This document shows positions 1 to 9,418 of a stretch of 64,000 nt of DNA, piece by piece. The translations under genes were made by a program, and so were the position numbers. The stretch is from Pseudobacter sp. GTDB lineage: Bacteria; Bacteroidota; Bacteroidia; Chitinophagales; Chitinophagaceae. Location: assembly GCA_017849455.1 (NCBI GenBank), contig JAFIGX010000009.1:175699-239698 (forward strand), given 5' to 3'. Each line of letters opens with the position of its first letter. The first letter of the stretch is position 1. The notes under the pieces were generated by a model that saw only the letters and a list, made by a program, of their open reading frames with translations, made no database searches and was not told the origin of the DNA.

Positions 1-25
1 CTTTCTTCACGAATGAACAAAACCA

Positions 26-33
26 TATTTTTG
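26..33 (+). promoter_or_regulatory. Bacteroidetes -7 box upstream of the macroglobulin gene
   Basis: The sequence TATTTTTG fits the Bacteroidetes -7 consensus TAnnTTTG. It lies 62 bases before the start codon of the alpha-2-macroglobulin lipoprotein. No clear -33 TTTG is seen, because the window begins only 25 bases upstream. Confidence 0.45.
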
Positions 34-94
34 AATTCCTTTTTGTATATTAACAGGAATATGCCATTCCTATCCAGCTTTCAAACCACCCTAT

Positions 95-3000
95 ATGCGT
101 AACCAACTGTTAGCACTAACAACCCTGATGGTTGTTATTTTTTTACCTGCCTGTAACAGGCGTGTCGTTAACCTCGAATACACCAATGCCAAAGAAGAAG
201 TTCAGACACTCGGTAACCTGGTGTTCAGGTTCGATAAACCCCTCGTGGCTGATTCTTTATTGAACCAATGGGATTCTACCGAATATATTTCCTTTGAACC
301 AAAAATCCGTGGCCGCTTCCGGTGGGAACAGCCGGACCAGCTTGTATTTTCTCCTGCCCAGCCATTGCCGCCGGCCACCAGCTTCAAAGGTACTCTCAAA
401 ACGGATCTCCTTCAGTATAGCAAGTTCGGCAGCATCGGCAAAGCCGCTATCAGTTTCTCCACACCCCTCCTGCACCTGGAAAATACCAATGTGACCTGGA
501 CCCTGCCCGATGAACGTTCCAGTACCGCAATTCCGCAGGTAGACCTGTATTTCAATTATGCAGTGAACCCGAATACCATCAAGGACAAACTGAAACTGGA
601 AATCGGCGGACAACCAGCCAGCTTCAGCGTTCTCACGCTTTCGAACGATAATAAAATATCCCTGCGTATTCAGGGATTGAAATCGGAAGACAAAGACCTG
701 GACGCCAAAGCAACGCTCGACAAGGGCCTGCTGCCCGAAGGCGGTACGAACGGCACCAAAGACCCTATCGAGAACAGGCTGGTGATCCCTTCCCCTTTCA
801 ATCTATCGATCAATGACGTTCATGCCGAACATGACGGTGCTTCCGGCACCGTGTACGTTCGCACCAGCCAGCAGGTGAACATGGACAATATCAGTTCCTT
901 TATCAAATTCAGTCCGGCCGTAAAGTTTTCGGTTGAACAAACGGATGATGGCTTCCTGCTTACCAGTGAACAGTTCGATGTAGACAAGACCTATACCCTT
1001 ACACTCTCCAAAGGATTGCGCGGCAGGATCGGAGGTGTGCTGCGAGAACAATCGACCAATAATGTAGCGTTCGGTGAACTGGCCCCTTCCCTGAGCTTCG
1101 CCAACAGCAAGGCAGTTTACCTGTCGGGCAAGGGAGCGCAGAATATCGAAGTACGGATCACCAATGTCCCCAAAGTAAAAGTGATCATTTCCAAGATATA
1201 TGAAAGCAATATCCTGGCGGCGCAACGCTATGGCTACTATCCCCGGGATTCCCGCCGGGGCTCCGATGAAGAAGGTTATTATAATGAAGACTATTCGGAA
1301 GGTGGCGATCTTTCCATGGGAGATGTGATCTATGAAAAGGAGATCGAAACAAGATCATTGCCTAAATACGGCAACAGCCGGCTGTTCACCTTCAATGCGG
1401 AAGACCGTCTGCCGGATTTTAAAGGTATCTATCATATCAAGATGCGTTCTGCTACCGACTACTGGGTGAGCGATAGCCGCTTCATTTCTAAATCTGACCT
1501 TGGACTGATCACCAGGGAAGGAAAAGATAAAATACTGGTCTTCACCAATTCGATCAAAACGGCTGAAGCAGTGAATGGCGTGAACATAGTGGCTTACGGC
1601 AATAACAACCAAGTGCTGGGCATGGGTACTACCAATGCCGAAGGAGTAGCAGAGCTGGCGCTTTCGCGGAAAGATTTTGCCGGGTTCAGGCCGGCTATGA
1701 TCGTAGCGAAAACAGCCGACGATTTCAATTACCTGCCCTTCAATACCACCAGGGTCAATACGAGCAGGTTTGAAGTGGGCGGCAAACGTAGCAACAGCAC
1801 AGGTCTCGACGCCTTTATATATGCAGAACGCGATATTTACCGGCCGGGCGAAAAAGTGAATTTCTCCGTTATCATCCGCGACCGCCAGTGGAAATCACCC
1901 GGTGAGTTGCCGGTAAAACTGAAATTCCTCCTGCCCAATGGCAAGGAGCTGAAGAATTTCCGCAAGTCATTGAATGCGCAGGGTTCACTGGCAGGGGATG
2001 TGGACATTGCCACATCTGCCATCACCGGCAACTATGTGCTGGAAGTGTACACATCGAACGACGTGCTGCTCGGCAGCAGGAATTTCAATATCGAAGAATT
2101 CGTGCCCGACAGGATCAAGGTGAGCGCAAAGCTCGACAAACCTTCACTGACACCTGGACAATCGACCAGTCTTACCATCAATGCCATGAATTTCTTCGGC
2201 CCGCCAGCCGCCAACCGCAATTATGAAGCGGAAATACAGGTGAAGCCCCGCTATTTCAGCCCGAAAAAATTCAACCAGTTCGATTTCGGGATCCAGAACC
2301 AGGGGCTCTCGCTCGACAAAGTAGTGAAGGAAGGCAGCACCGATAATGAAGGCAATGCCAAAGTGGTCTATTCGGTTCCCGATATGTTCAGTAATGTAGG
2401 TTTATTGCAGGCCACTTTCTATGCCACCGTCTTCGATGAAACCGGCAGGCCGGTGAGCAGAAGCACGTCGGCAGATATCTACACGCAGAATGTTTTCTTT
2501 GGAGTGGGTTCAGATGGTTATTGGTATTATCCGCTCAACCAGGCGGTGCACTTCCCGCTGATCGCGCTGGATAAAAATGAAAATGTGGTGGGGGCCAAAG
2601 CGCTTGTGAAAGTGATCAAACATGAATACCGCACCGTGCTCACCAAAGACGGCAGCTATTTCCGTTATGAATCTCAAAAAGACGATAAGGTAGTGGCCGA
2701 GCAGACCGTAAGCATCTCCGGCGACCAAACCAAATTTGCCTATGTTCCCCGTTCTCCTGGTGAATATGAATTGCGTATATCCATCTCCGGTGCCTCCTCC
2801 TACGTGAGCAAGTCGTTCTACAGTTACGGGTTCTGGGGTGGGGATAACAATTCCTTTGAAGTGAATACGGAAGGGAATATCGATATCAGTCTCGATAAAA
2901 CTTCCTACCTCGCAGGAGAAAGCGCCCGTGTGCTCTTCAAAACACCTTTCAGCGGACGGATGCTGGTGACCATGGAAACCGACAAAGTGATCTCTTATCA

Positions 3001-5494
3001 ATATGTGAACGTCGATAAGCGTACTGCATCGCTCGACCTGAAGCTTACGCCTGAACACTTACCGAATGTGTACGTAACGGCCACGCTCATCAAGCCGCAT
3101 GAAATGAGCGATATGCCGCTCACTGTGGCGCATGGGTTCCAAAGCATCAAAGTGGAGGAAGAAAGCCGTAAGATCCCGGTGGAGATCATAGCGCAGAAAT
3201 CGGTACGCTCCCGCACACATCAAACCGTGAAAGTGAAAGCCGCTCCCAATAGTTACGTAACGTTGGCAGCGGTAGACAATGGCGTGCTGCAGGTAAGCGA
3301 TTTCAAAACACCGGACCCCTACAATTTTTTCTATGCCACCAAGGCGCTCGAAGTGAATGGCTACGATCTCTATCCTTTATTATTCCCTGAGCTTCGTGCC
3401 CGTTTGAGCAGTACCGGTGGTGACGGAGAGCTCGACATGGCCAAGCGCACCAATCCTATGCCGGCCAAAAGGATCAGGATCGTTTCGTACTGGAGTGGCA
3501 TCGCACAGGCCAATGGCAGTGGTGAGGCCAGCTTCGAGTTCGATATCCCGCAATTCAGCGGTGAAGTGAGGCTTATGGCTGTTGCGTATAAAGACGAAAA
3601 ATTCGGAAGCAGGGAATCTGCCATCACGGTAGCAGATCCACTGGTATTGAGCACAGCACTCCCCAGGTTCCTGAGCCCGAAAGATACGGTGACGGTCCCG
3701 GTGATCATCACCAATACTACCGATAAAACCGGTTCTGCCACAGCTACTTTGAATGTGAGCGGCCCCTTGCAGGTAGTGGGCAGCAACAAACAATCTGTTT
3801 CGCTTACTGCTAACAGTGAGAATAGGGCAGTGTTCCAAGTAGTAGCTGCTCCATCCGTCAATACCGGAAAACTGACGGTGGATGTACAGGGATTGGGAGA
3901 AAAATTCAGCGATGAAACGGAGATCAGCGTTCGCCCTGCTTCACCCCTTCAGGTGGTAACAGGCAGTGGCGTGATCACCGGCGGCAACGGTCAACAACTC
4001 ACCATTCCCACCAATGATTTCCTGCCCGGCAGTACCGATTACCAGTTGGTGGTCAGTCGCAGTCCGGCCCTGGAACTGGGCAAGCAATTGCGTTATCTCG
4101 TAGGCTATCCCTATGGTTGTACGGAACAAACCGTGTCCACCGCCTTTCCGCAATTATATTATGGTGATCTGGCCGAGCAGATGCAACTGCAGAAAGATGC
4201 CCGCAGTTCGGCCAACTGGAACGTGCTCGAAGCCATCCGCAAGATCAAACTACGGCAACTATATACCGGCTCCATCACGCTCTGGGATGGAGAAGGAACT
4301 GAGAACTGGTGGACCAGCGTGTATGCCGCCCATTTCCTCGTGGAAGCGCAGAAGGCAGGTTTTGATGTGAACAAGAACGTGCTCAACGGAGTGCTGGGTT
4401 ACATCAACAATAAACTGAAGAACAAGGAGACCATCCTGTACTATTATAACCAGAAGGAGCAGAAGAAGATCGCACCGAAGGAAGTGGCGTACAGCCTGTA
4501 TGTGCTGGCGCTGGCCGGCAAGCCCAATGTGCCGGCGATGAACTACTACAAAGCGAACCCGCAACTGCTGAGCCTCGATGCGAAATATTTATTGAGCGTG
4601 GCTTTCGCGATTGCCGGTGATAAAACAAAATTCAGGGAGCTGCTGCCCGGATCATTCTCCGGAGAAGTATCCGTGGCGCAAACAGGCGGTAGCTTCTATT
4701 CTGATATCCGGGATGAGGCGATCGCCCTGAATGCATTGATAGACGTAGACCCCAACAATCCCCAGATACCGGTGATGGCAAAGCATGTGGCCGAGAAACT
4801 GAAGCAACGTTCCTGGTATACCACGCAGGAATGTTCATTCAGCTTCCTGGCTTTGGGCAAGATCGCAAGGGCTGCCAACAAATCAACCGTGAATGCGGAA
4901 ATCAAAGTAAATGGTAAAACAGTTGGCAAGGCTGCCGAGAATACCGTCAGGCTTACGGCCAAACAGTTGGGAGGCGCCAATGTAGAGATCAGCACCAAAG
5001 GGGAAGGGCAATTGTATTATTTCTGGCAGAGCGAAGGGATCAGCGCCAGTGGAAGTTACAAGGAGGAAGACAGTTATATCCGCGTACGCCGGAAGTTCTT
5101 CGACCGCTATGGCAGGGCCGTTACCGGCAATACATTCAAACAGAACGACATGGTGATCGTACAGATTACGGTAGAAAAAATGTACAGCGGCTCGGTGGAG
5201 AACGTGGCCGTGAGCGATCTGCTGCCCGCAGGATTCGAGATCGAGAACCCGCGTACCAAAGAGATCCCTGGAATGGACTGGATCAAGGACGCCTCCACAC
5301 CCACGGCGCTGGACGTGCGGGATGACCGCATCAACCTGTTCGTGGACCTCTATAACAATAAACAGGTATATTATTATGCAGTGCGTGCCGTATCGCCCGG
5401 TATTTACCAGATGGGCCCTGTGAGCGCAGATGCCATGTATAATGGTGAATACCATTCTTACCATGGAGCCGGCGTGATCAGGGTGGTGCAGTGA
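95..5494 (+). CDS. Alpha-2-macroglobulin family lipoprotein (bacterial A2M, thioester type)
   Basis: A large protease-trapping protein of 1799 residues. The N-terminus is a lipoprotein signal ending in the lipobox LPAC (Cys20), so the protein is probably membrane-anchored in the periplasm or at the surface. The thioester motif GCTEQ is intact with Cys1342, as in A2Ms that covalently trap proteases after bait-region cleavage. N-terminal MG-type beta domains, a central MG2/A2M region (around residues 600-1300) and a C-terminal alpha-alpha barrel with the receptor-binding-like tail can be followed. In many bacteria the gene sits next to pbpC (penicillin-binding protein 1C); here the downstream neighbour is an unrelated sigma factor, and the upstream side is outside the window. 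The family call is firm; the target protease is unknown. Confidence 0.93.
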   Translation: MRNQLLALTTLMVVIFLPACNRRVVNLEYTNAKEEVQTLGNLVFRFDKPLVADSLLNQWDSTEYISFEPKIRGRFRWEQPDQLVFSPAQPLPPATSFKGTLKTDLLQYSKFGSIGKAAISFSTPLLHLENTNVTWTLPDERSSTAIPQVDLYFNYAVNPNTIKDKLKLEIGGQPASFSVLTLSNDNKISLRIQGLKSEDKDLDAKATLDKGLLPEGGTNGTKDPIENRLVIPSPFNLSINDVHAEHDGASGTVYVRTSQQVNMDNISSFIKFSPAVKFSVEQTDDGFLLTSEQFDVDKTYTLTLSKGLRGRIGGVLREQSTNNVAFGELAPSLSFANSKAVYLSGKGAQNIEVRITNVPKVKVIISKIYESNILAAQRYGYYPRDSRRGSDEEGYYNEDYSEGGDLSMGDVIYEKEIETRSLPKYGNSRLFTFNAEDRLPDFKGIYHIKMRSATDYWVSDSRFISKSDLGLITREGKDKILVFTNSIKTAEAVNGVNIVAYGNNNQVLGMGTTNAEGVAELALSRKDFAGFRPAMIVAKTADDFNYLPFNTTRVNTSRFEVGGKRSNSTGLDAFIYAERDIYRPGEKVNFSVIIRDRQWKSPGELPVKLKFLLPNGKELKNFRKSLNAQGSLAGDVDIATSAITGNYVLEVYTSNDVLLGSRNFNIEEFVPDRIKVSAKLDKPSLTPGQSTSLTINAMNFFGPPAANRNYEAEIQVKPRYFSPKKFNQFDFGIQNQGLSLDKVVKEGSTDNEGNAKVVYSVPDMFSNVGLLQATFYATVFDETGRPVSRSTSADIYTQNVFFGVGSDGYWYYPLNQAVHFPLIALDKNENVVGAKALVKVIKHEYRTVLTKDGSYFRYESQKDDKVVAEQTVSISGDQTKFAYVPRSPGEYELRISISGASSYVSKSFYSYGFWGGDNNSFEVNTEGNIDISLDKTSYLAGESARVLFKTPFSGRMLVTMETDKVISYQYVNVDKRTASLDLKLTPEHLPNVYVTATLIKPHEMSDMPLTVAHGFQSIKVEEESRKIPVEIIAQKSVRSRTHQTVKVKAAPNSYVTLAAVDNGVLQVSDFKTPDPYNFFYATKALEVNGYDLYPLLFPELRARLSSTGGDGELDMAKRTNPMPAKRIRIVSYWSGIAQANGSGEASFEFDIPQFSGEVRLMAVAYKDEKFGSRESAITVADPLVLSTALPRFLSPKDTVTVPVIITNTTDKTGSATATLNVSGPLQVVGSNKQSVSLTANSENRAVFQVVAAPSVNTGKLTVDVQGLGEKFSDETEISVRPASPLQVVTGSGVITGGNGQQLTIPTNDFLPGSTDYQLVVSRSPALELGKQLRYLVGYPYGCTEQTVSTAFPQLYYGDLAEQMQLQKDARSSANWNVLEAIRKIKLRQLYTGSITLWDGEGTENWWTSVYAAHFLVEAQKAGFDVNKNVLNGVLGYINNKLKNKETILYYYNQKEQKKIAPKEVAYSLYVLALAGKPNVPAMNYYKANPQLLSLDAKYLLSVAFAIAGDKTKFRELLPGSFSGEVSVAQTGGSFYSDIRDEAIALNALIDVDPNNPQIPVMAKHVAEKLKQRSWYTTQECSFSFLALGKIARAANKSTVNAEIKVNGKTVGKAAENTVRLTAKQLGGANVEISTKGEGQLYYFWQSEGISASGSYKEEDSYIRVRRKFFDRYGRAVTGNTFKQNDMVIVQITVEKMYSGSVENVAVSDLLPAGFEIENPRTKEIPGMDWIKDASTPTALDVRDDRINLFVDLYNNKQVYYYAVRAVSPGIYQMGPVSADAMYNGEYHSYHGAGVIRVVQ

Positions 5495-5498
5495 GCAG

Positions 5499-5602
5499 GT
5501 TGGCAGTTGGCAATTTGCAGTTAGAACCTTTGGTTGCATTAGTGCGTGAAAAATATACTCACTTAGGCTCAAACTGCCAACTGCAAATTGCCAACTGCCA
5601 AC
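5499..5602. repeat. Family A heptamer inverted element, copy A1 (intergenic)
   Basis: The left arm (5499-5526) consists of tandem 7-bp units GTTGGCA, GTTGGCA, ATTTGCA, GTTAGAA. The right arm (5575-5602) is TGCCAAC, TGCAAAT, TGCCAAC, TGCCAAC. Bases 5499-5522 are perfectly complementary to 5579-5602. The loop of about 55 bases matches no other copy. It starts 4 bases after the macroglobulin stop codon and may act as its 3' hairpin. Confidence 0.9.
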
Positions 5603-5657
5603 TTTTTAACCAGACGACTGTTCTATCTTTATCAATTAATTCGATTTTCGTACGTAT

Positions 5658-6497
5658 ATGGATGCGCTGAGACCTTTACTGATCACCTATGCTTATAATA
5701 TACTGGGTTCATTTGAAGATGCACAGGATATCGTTCAGGATGCTTTTCTGAAATTCATGGATGTCGATAGCAGTAAGATCGACAATAAGAAAGCATACCT
5801 GGTTCGCATGGTCATCAATCTCGCCATCAATCAGAAGAACCGCCAGAAGAAACTGATCGATTCCTATCCGGGCGAGTGGCTGCCTGAACCGGTAGCTACT
5901 GAATCAGCAGATACCCTCCTCAACAGGAAGGAAGTGCTGTCGTATTCATTGATGGTGTTGCTGGAAAAGCTCAATGCCAAACAAAGGGCTGTATTCATCC
6001 TGAAAGAAGCATTCGATTATGATCATGAAGAGATCGCGGAAGTGCTTGGTATCAGCGTGGAGAATTCGCGCAAGCTGCTGAGCCGCGCCAAAAGCCAGTT
6101 GCGTGAGCCTGCGCCGGAAACAGACAGTGTGCCGCCTCCCGGCTATCTCGACAAATACCTCGATGTGATCCGGAAAGGAGATACTCATCAACTGGAGAAA
6201 ATGTTGCACGATGAAGTAGTGGTGATCTCCGATGGTGGTGGCAAGGCAGTGGCCTTCATCAATCCGGTTGCCGGTAAAAAATCTGTTATGGCGTTACTCC
6301 TGGGACTGGGCAATAAATATTATAAGAATGTGCGCGTAGAGCAGGCCAGGATCAATCATGAACCTGCTCTCTTCTATTATGATGATGATGGCATGCTGGT
6401 CACCTGCCAGATTTTTGTTATCCGGGAGGGCATCCTGGAGAATGTCTTTTTCATCCGTAACCCCGATAAGCTCAGGGCACTGCAAAAAAAATCCTGA
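5658..6497 (+). CDS. ECF41-type RNA polymerase sigma factor with SnoaL-like C-terminal domain
   Basis: A 279-residue extracytoplasmic-function sigma factor. Region sigma2 covers about residues 5-65 (DAQDIVQDAF is the core-binding helix) and sigma4 about 95-150. The C-terminal 110 residues are a SnoaL/NTF2-like extension. All three signature motifs known for group ECF41 are present: WLPEP at 74-78 in the linker, DGGGK at 192-196 and NPDKL at 268-272. In this group the C-terminal extension takes the place of an anti-sigma factor and tunes activity. The following gene encodes a carboxymuconolactone-decarboxylase-like protein, the classical genomic partner. The start at 5658 fits the family, which begins just before the helix DALRPLL. 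The signal sensed is unknown. Confidence 0.93.
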   Translation: MDALRPLLITYAYNILGSFEDAQDIVQDAFLKFMDVDSSKIDNKKAYLVRMVINLAINQKNRQKKLIDSYPGEWLPEPVATESADTLLNRKEVLSYSLMVLLEKLNAKQRAVFILKEAFDYDHEEIAEVLGISVENSRKLLSRAKSQLREPAPETDSVPPPGYLDKYLDVIRKGDTHQLEKMLHDEVVVISDGGGKAVAFINPVAGKKSVMALLLGLGNKYYKNVRVEQARINHEPALFYYDDDGMLVTCQIFVIREGILENVFFIRNPDKLRALQKKS

Positions 6498-6501
6498 AAC
6501 C

Positions 6502-6508
6502 TGTCACG
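6502..6508 (+). promoter_or_regulatory. Possible ECF41 -35 element before the CMD gene
   Basis: TGTCACG lies in the 57-base gap between the ECF41 gene and its partner. The -35 element I recall for ECF41 promoters is TGTCACA, so six of seven bases match. The matching -10 CGTC is not found at the expected distance; TGTT stands about 16 bases downstream. The proposal is that the sigma factor drives its partner gene. Confidence 0.4.
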
Positions 6509-6554
6509 TTTCCATTGGCCGGTTTGTTTTTACTGAAACAAACAATTTTAAGCT

Positions 6555-7019
6555 ATGGAAAGAATACAATTCAGTGAGGCCCCTGCAGGACTATACCAGC
6601 TCATGTCGCAGGCGCAGAGTTTTGTGGATAGATCAGGTATCGACCCGGTCATACTATACCTGATCAAGTTCAGGGTATCGCAAATCAATAGTTGTGCTTA
6701 TTGTCTCGATATGCATTTCAAGGATGCTGTCTTCGAAGGGGAAACGCCGCAGCGGTTATATTCCCTTTCGGCCTGGCGTGAAACACCTTATTATACGCCT
6801 AAAGAGCAGGCTGTGCTGGCCTTTGCAGAACTGCTCACCAAAATGCCGGCCGATGAGCATAGTGATCATATCCATGATGAGCTGTCGAAATACTTCACGA
6901 AAACGGAGATCGGCTACATCACCATGGCAGTGGTCCAAATCAATTCATGGAACAGGCTGGTACGGTCTTTCGGAAGAATACCGGGCAATTATCAGCCAAA
7001 AGGTCACGCAACGGTTTAA
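6555..7019 (+). CDS. Carboxymuconolactone decarboxylase / AhpD-like protein
   Basis: A 154-residue alpha-helical protein of the CMD/AhpD family. The redox motif CAYCLDMH (Cys47, Cys50, His54) is the CxxC-x3-H signature of AhpD-like alkylhydroperoxidase proteins, which suggests a thiol peroxidase or peroxidase-reductase role in the cytosol rather than true decarboxylation. It follows the ECF41 sigma gene by 57 bases on the same strand, which is the most frequent ECF41 context, so it is probably the regulated output of that sigma factor. Length is normal for the single-domain family. The exact substrate cannot be told from sequence. Confidence 0.9.
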   Translation: MERIQFSEAPAGLYQLMSQAQSFVDRSGIDPVILYLIKFRVSQINSCAYCLDMHFKDAVFEGETPQRLYSLSAWRETPYYTPKEQAVLAFAELLTKMPADEHSDHIHDELSKYFTKTEIGYITMAVVQINSWNRLVRSFGRIPGNYQPKGHATV

Positions 7020-7115
7020 GCCTTTCATCCATAATTCATCTTTTGATTAGAAATTTTTTCGGAGATTTGTTGCCGCTTTCTCAACAATTCCCATGTTGAA
7101 AATGTAGTACGCCCA

Positions 7116-7123
7116 TATTTTTG
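7116..7123 (+). promoter_or_regulatory. Bacteroidetes -7 box upstream of the MFS gene
   Basis: TATTTTTG matches TAnnTTTG. A TTG that could serve as the -33 element lies at 7096-7098, slightly closer than the usual 19-20 bases. The start codon is 62 bases downstream. Confidence 0.5.
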
Positions 7124-7185
7124 AATCCCGCACTACGCAAGCATCATAGCGGTCCGTTTGCCAAGACAACCCAAAAGATGAATTT

Positions 7186-8397
7186 ATGAGTTGGAAAGAA
7201 AGGATGGTCCTGGTTATTTTAGCCAGTTTGAATTTCACCTATATCCTCGATTTTATGATCATGATGCCATTGGGTAATTACCTGATGCCTCATTTTCATA
7301 TCAGCCCCCGGTTTTTCAGTTGGCTGGTAGCTGCCTATCCCGTTACAGCATTTTTCTCCGGCATCGTTACCGCTTTTTATGTAGACAGGTTCGATCGCAA
7401 GAAAGTATTGCTGATAGCCTATACGGGATTCCTGGTAGGTACTGTTTTTTGCGGTATTGCACCCGATCAGTATTTCCTGATGGCATCGCGGGTACTCACC
7501 GGAATGTTCGGCGGACTGATCGCTGCCCAGGTAATGTCGATCATTGCCGATGTGTTCCCGTATGAAAAAAGGGGGCGTGCCATGAGTAGCATTTTCATGG
7601 CTTTCTCCCTGGCATCGATCTTCGGTGTGCCTTTCAGTCTTTACCTGGCTAATATGATCAGTTGGCATGCGCCCTTTATCTTTATCGGGATACTCGGTGT
7701 TGTGATCATTCCGCTCATTATCCGCTATCTGCCTCCTGTTCGCGGTCATATAGAAAGCGCAGAAACCACCACAACCGGTGTTAATAATATCTTACAGGTA
7801 TTTGGCGATATAGCGCGCGACAAAAGCCAGGTGATGGCGTTGATGTTGTCTGGAGTATTGATGCTGGGGCATTTCATGGTGATACCATTCATCAATCCCT
7901 ATATGGAGTTCAATGTAGGATGGTCTAAAAAGCAAACGCCCCTGATCTACGTGGTGGGCGGTAGCTTCGCTTTCTTCTCCTCTTTTTTTATCGGCAGACT
8001 GGCGGATAAATATGGGAAGTTCAGGGTATTCACGATCTGCCTTACCTTATCACTGCTGCCAATCTTTCTTATTACGGATATGCCGTCTATTCCATTCCTC
8101 GCAGTATTGAGCCTATTCGGTTTCTGGTTCATGTTCTCGACCGGCCGCAATATCCCGGCGCAGGCCATGATCTCCACAGTGGTGAAACCGGAAAGCAGGG
8201 GAAGGTTCATGAGCTTCAACTCGTCATTCCAGCAATTGTTCACCGGGCTGGCATCGGTGATCGGCGGGTTGATCATTACGGAAGATAAATCAGGAAAGAT
8301 CCAGCATTATAATTGGGTGGGATACCTGAGCATCAGTATCGTGGCCAGTTGCCTGTTCATCGGTTACAGGCTGGCGAAACGACAGAACCTGCGCTAA
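7186..8397 (+). CDS. MFS transporter (drug/sugar efflux type)
   Basis: A 403-residue inner-membrane transporter of the major facilitator superfamily with about 12 hydrophobic segments. Typical signatures are the loop 2-3 motif VDRFDRKKVLL (about residue 65) and the transmembrane 4 stretch SRVLTGMFGG. The second half repeats the pattern with GRLADKYGKFR. It resembles the AraJ/YdhP-like proton-driven efflux branch, but the substrate cannot be assigned. It has its own promoter box 62 bases upstream. Its stop overlaps the stop of the convergent minus-strand gene by four bases (8394-8397). Confidence 0.88.
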   Translation: MSWKERMVLVILASLNFTYILDFMIMMPLGNYLMPHFHISPRFFSWLVAAYPVTAFFSGIVTAFYVDRFDRKKVLLIAYTGFLVGTVFCGIAPDQYFLMASRVLTGMFGGLIAAQVMSIIADVFPYEKRGRAMSSIFMAFSLASIFGVPFSLYLANMISWHAPFIFIGILGVVIIPLIIRYLPPVRGHIESAETTTTGVNNILQVFGDIARDKSQVMALMLSGVLMLGHFMVIPFINPYMEFNVGWSKKQTPLIYVVGGSFAFFSSFFIGRLADKYGKFRVFTICLTLSLLPIFLITDMPSIPFLAVLSLFGFWFMFSTGRNIPAQAMISTVVKPESRGRFMSFNSSFQQLFTGLASVIGGLIITEDKSGKIQHYNWVGYLSISIVASCLFIGYRLAKRQNLR

Positions 8398-9260
8398 CGT
8401 AGTTGTATCCTGTCTTTCACCTTGCCTTGCTGGTTGTACAGCAGAAGGTATAATAATTTCCCATCCCGGCTGAAATACCTCCATTCATTGCGCCTGACGC
8501 CTCTTTTATAAACACCGCTTGAGCGAATGGCGCCGTCATCGATCCATTCTTCCCATATTCCGTCGCGTACGCCATTCTTGTAATAGCCCGAATCTTTTGT
8601 GGCGCCATCGGGATAAAAATTCATATACAATCCATGATGAAGGCATTCCGAGAAAGGAGGAAGGTATGCACTGTGGTTGCCTGTTGCATTGTAATCAGCC
8701 CTGTCTTTCAGGGACGTGATCACCGGTGCATGTTGCTCGGGGCCGGCATTGTTGAATGAATAAGCGGGCGTTAGCAGACGGTATGCCGCTGCCGGATCAT
8801 TTTTGGCAAGATCGGTGATCACATACATCGTGTTCTTCGCATGCCGTCTGCGCAATTCATTTTTTATCATCCCCAGTTTGAAAGCATCATAAGTGCGGAT
8901 AGAGCGTAACTGACCGTTCGGGTACCAACTCTTCCAAACCCCGTCGGGAATGGAATGCTCCAACCGGCCAGAATCGAGATACCATGCTCCCTGGTACCAG
9001 CTTTTCCAGGTACCATGCAACCGGTGACCCCTGACCGAGCCCAGGAACAGCGTATCACCGGACTCGTTCAGTCCGACCACCTTGTTACCGGCGCTCAGCA
9101 GATCATTCCCAATATGAATGGAAGATCCCGCACTGGCGGGAGGATTGGCTGAAAAAGGCATCAGCACGGCATCCGGAAGGGTCTGCGACATTTTATTCTG
9201 CGGCAAAGCGCTACACAGGAATAACATGCCCAACCCTGTAGTGAGTAGGTTTTTGATCAT
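8394..9260 (-). CDS. MORN-repeat (YwqK-type) exported protein
   Basis: A 288-residue secreted or periplasmic protein. The start is placed at the ATG at 9260, giving MIKNLLTTGLGMLFLCSA, a signal peptide; a TTG nine bases upstream is less likely. Repeated units of the form G-x-W-x-x-W-Y-x-x-G or G-x-Y-x-x-G are visible: HGTWKSWYQGAWYLDSG, DGVWKSWYPNGQLRS, HGLYMNFYPDGATKDSG, DGIWEEWIDDGAIRSSG and NEWRYFSRDGKLL. These are the MORN variant found in Bacteroidetes YwqK-like proteins, whose annotated toxin-antitoxin role is doubtful. No catalytic motif is seen. The function is unknown. Confidence 0.8.
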   Translation of the reverse strand: MIKNLLTTGLGMLFLCSALPQNKMSQTLPDAVLMPFSANPPASAGSSIHIGNDLLSAGNKVVGLNESGDTLFLGSVRGHRLHGTWKSWYQGAWYLDSGRLEHSIPDGVWKSWYPNGQLRSIRTYDAFKLGMIKNELRRRHAKNTMYVITDLAKNDPAAAYRLLTPAYSFNNAGPEQHAPVITSLKDRADYNATGNHSAYLPPFSECLHHGLYMNFYPDGATKDSGYYKNGVRDGIWEEWIDDGAIRSSGVYKRGVRRNEWRYFSRDGKLLYLLLYNQQGKVKDRIQLR

Positions 9261-9283
9261 ACATGACAAGCGACAAGCGGATA

Positions 9284-9291
9284 CAAAATTA
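9284..9291 (-). promoter_or_regulatory. Bacteroidetes -7 box for the MORN protein gene
   Basis: On the minus strand this reads TAATTTTG, matching TAnnTTTG, 24 bases upstream of the ATG at 9260. No clear -33 TTTG is seen. Confidence 0.4.
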
Positions 9292-9418
9292 ACCTTATAT
9301 GATCATGCCAGGACCAGTTTAAAGGAAATTTAATCTGCGCTTATCAGCAGAGTGGAACAGTATATTCCAGCACCGGATCGAACTTCCGGTTGCGCGAAAT
9401 ATCCGGCGACCCTGGAGG

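Noticed and set aside
5499..5602. Family A palindromes as CRISPR repeats or tRNA-like genes
   Set aside because: No regular repeat-spacer pattern, no cas genes, and no cloverleaf; the arms are tandem 7-bp units in opposite orientation.
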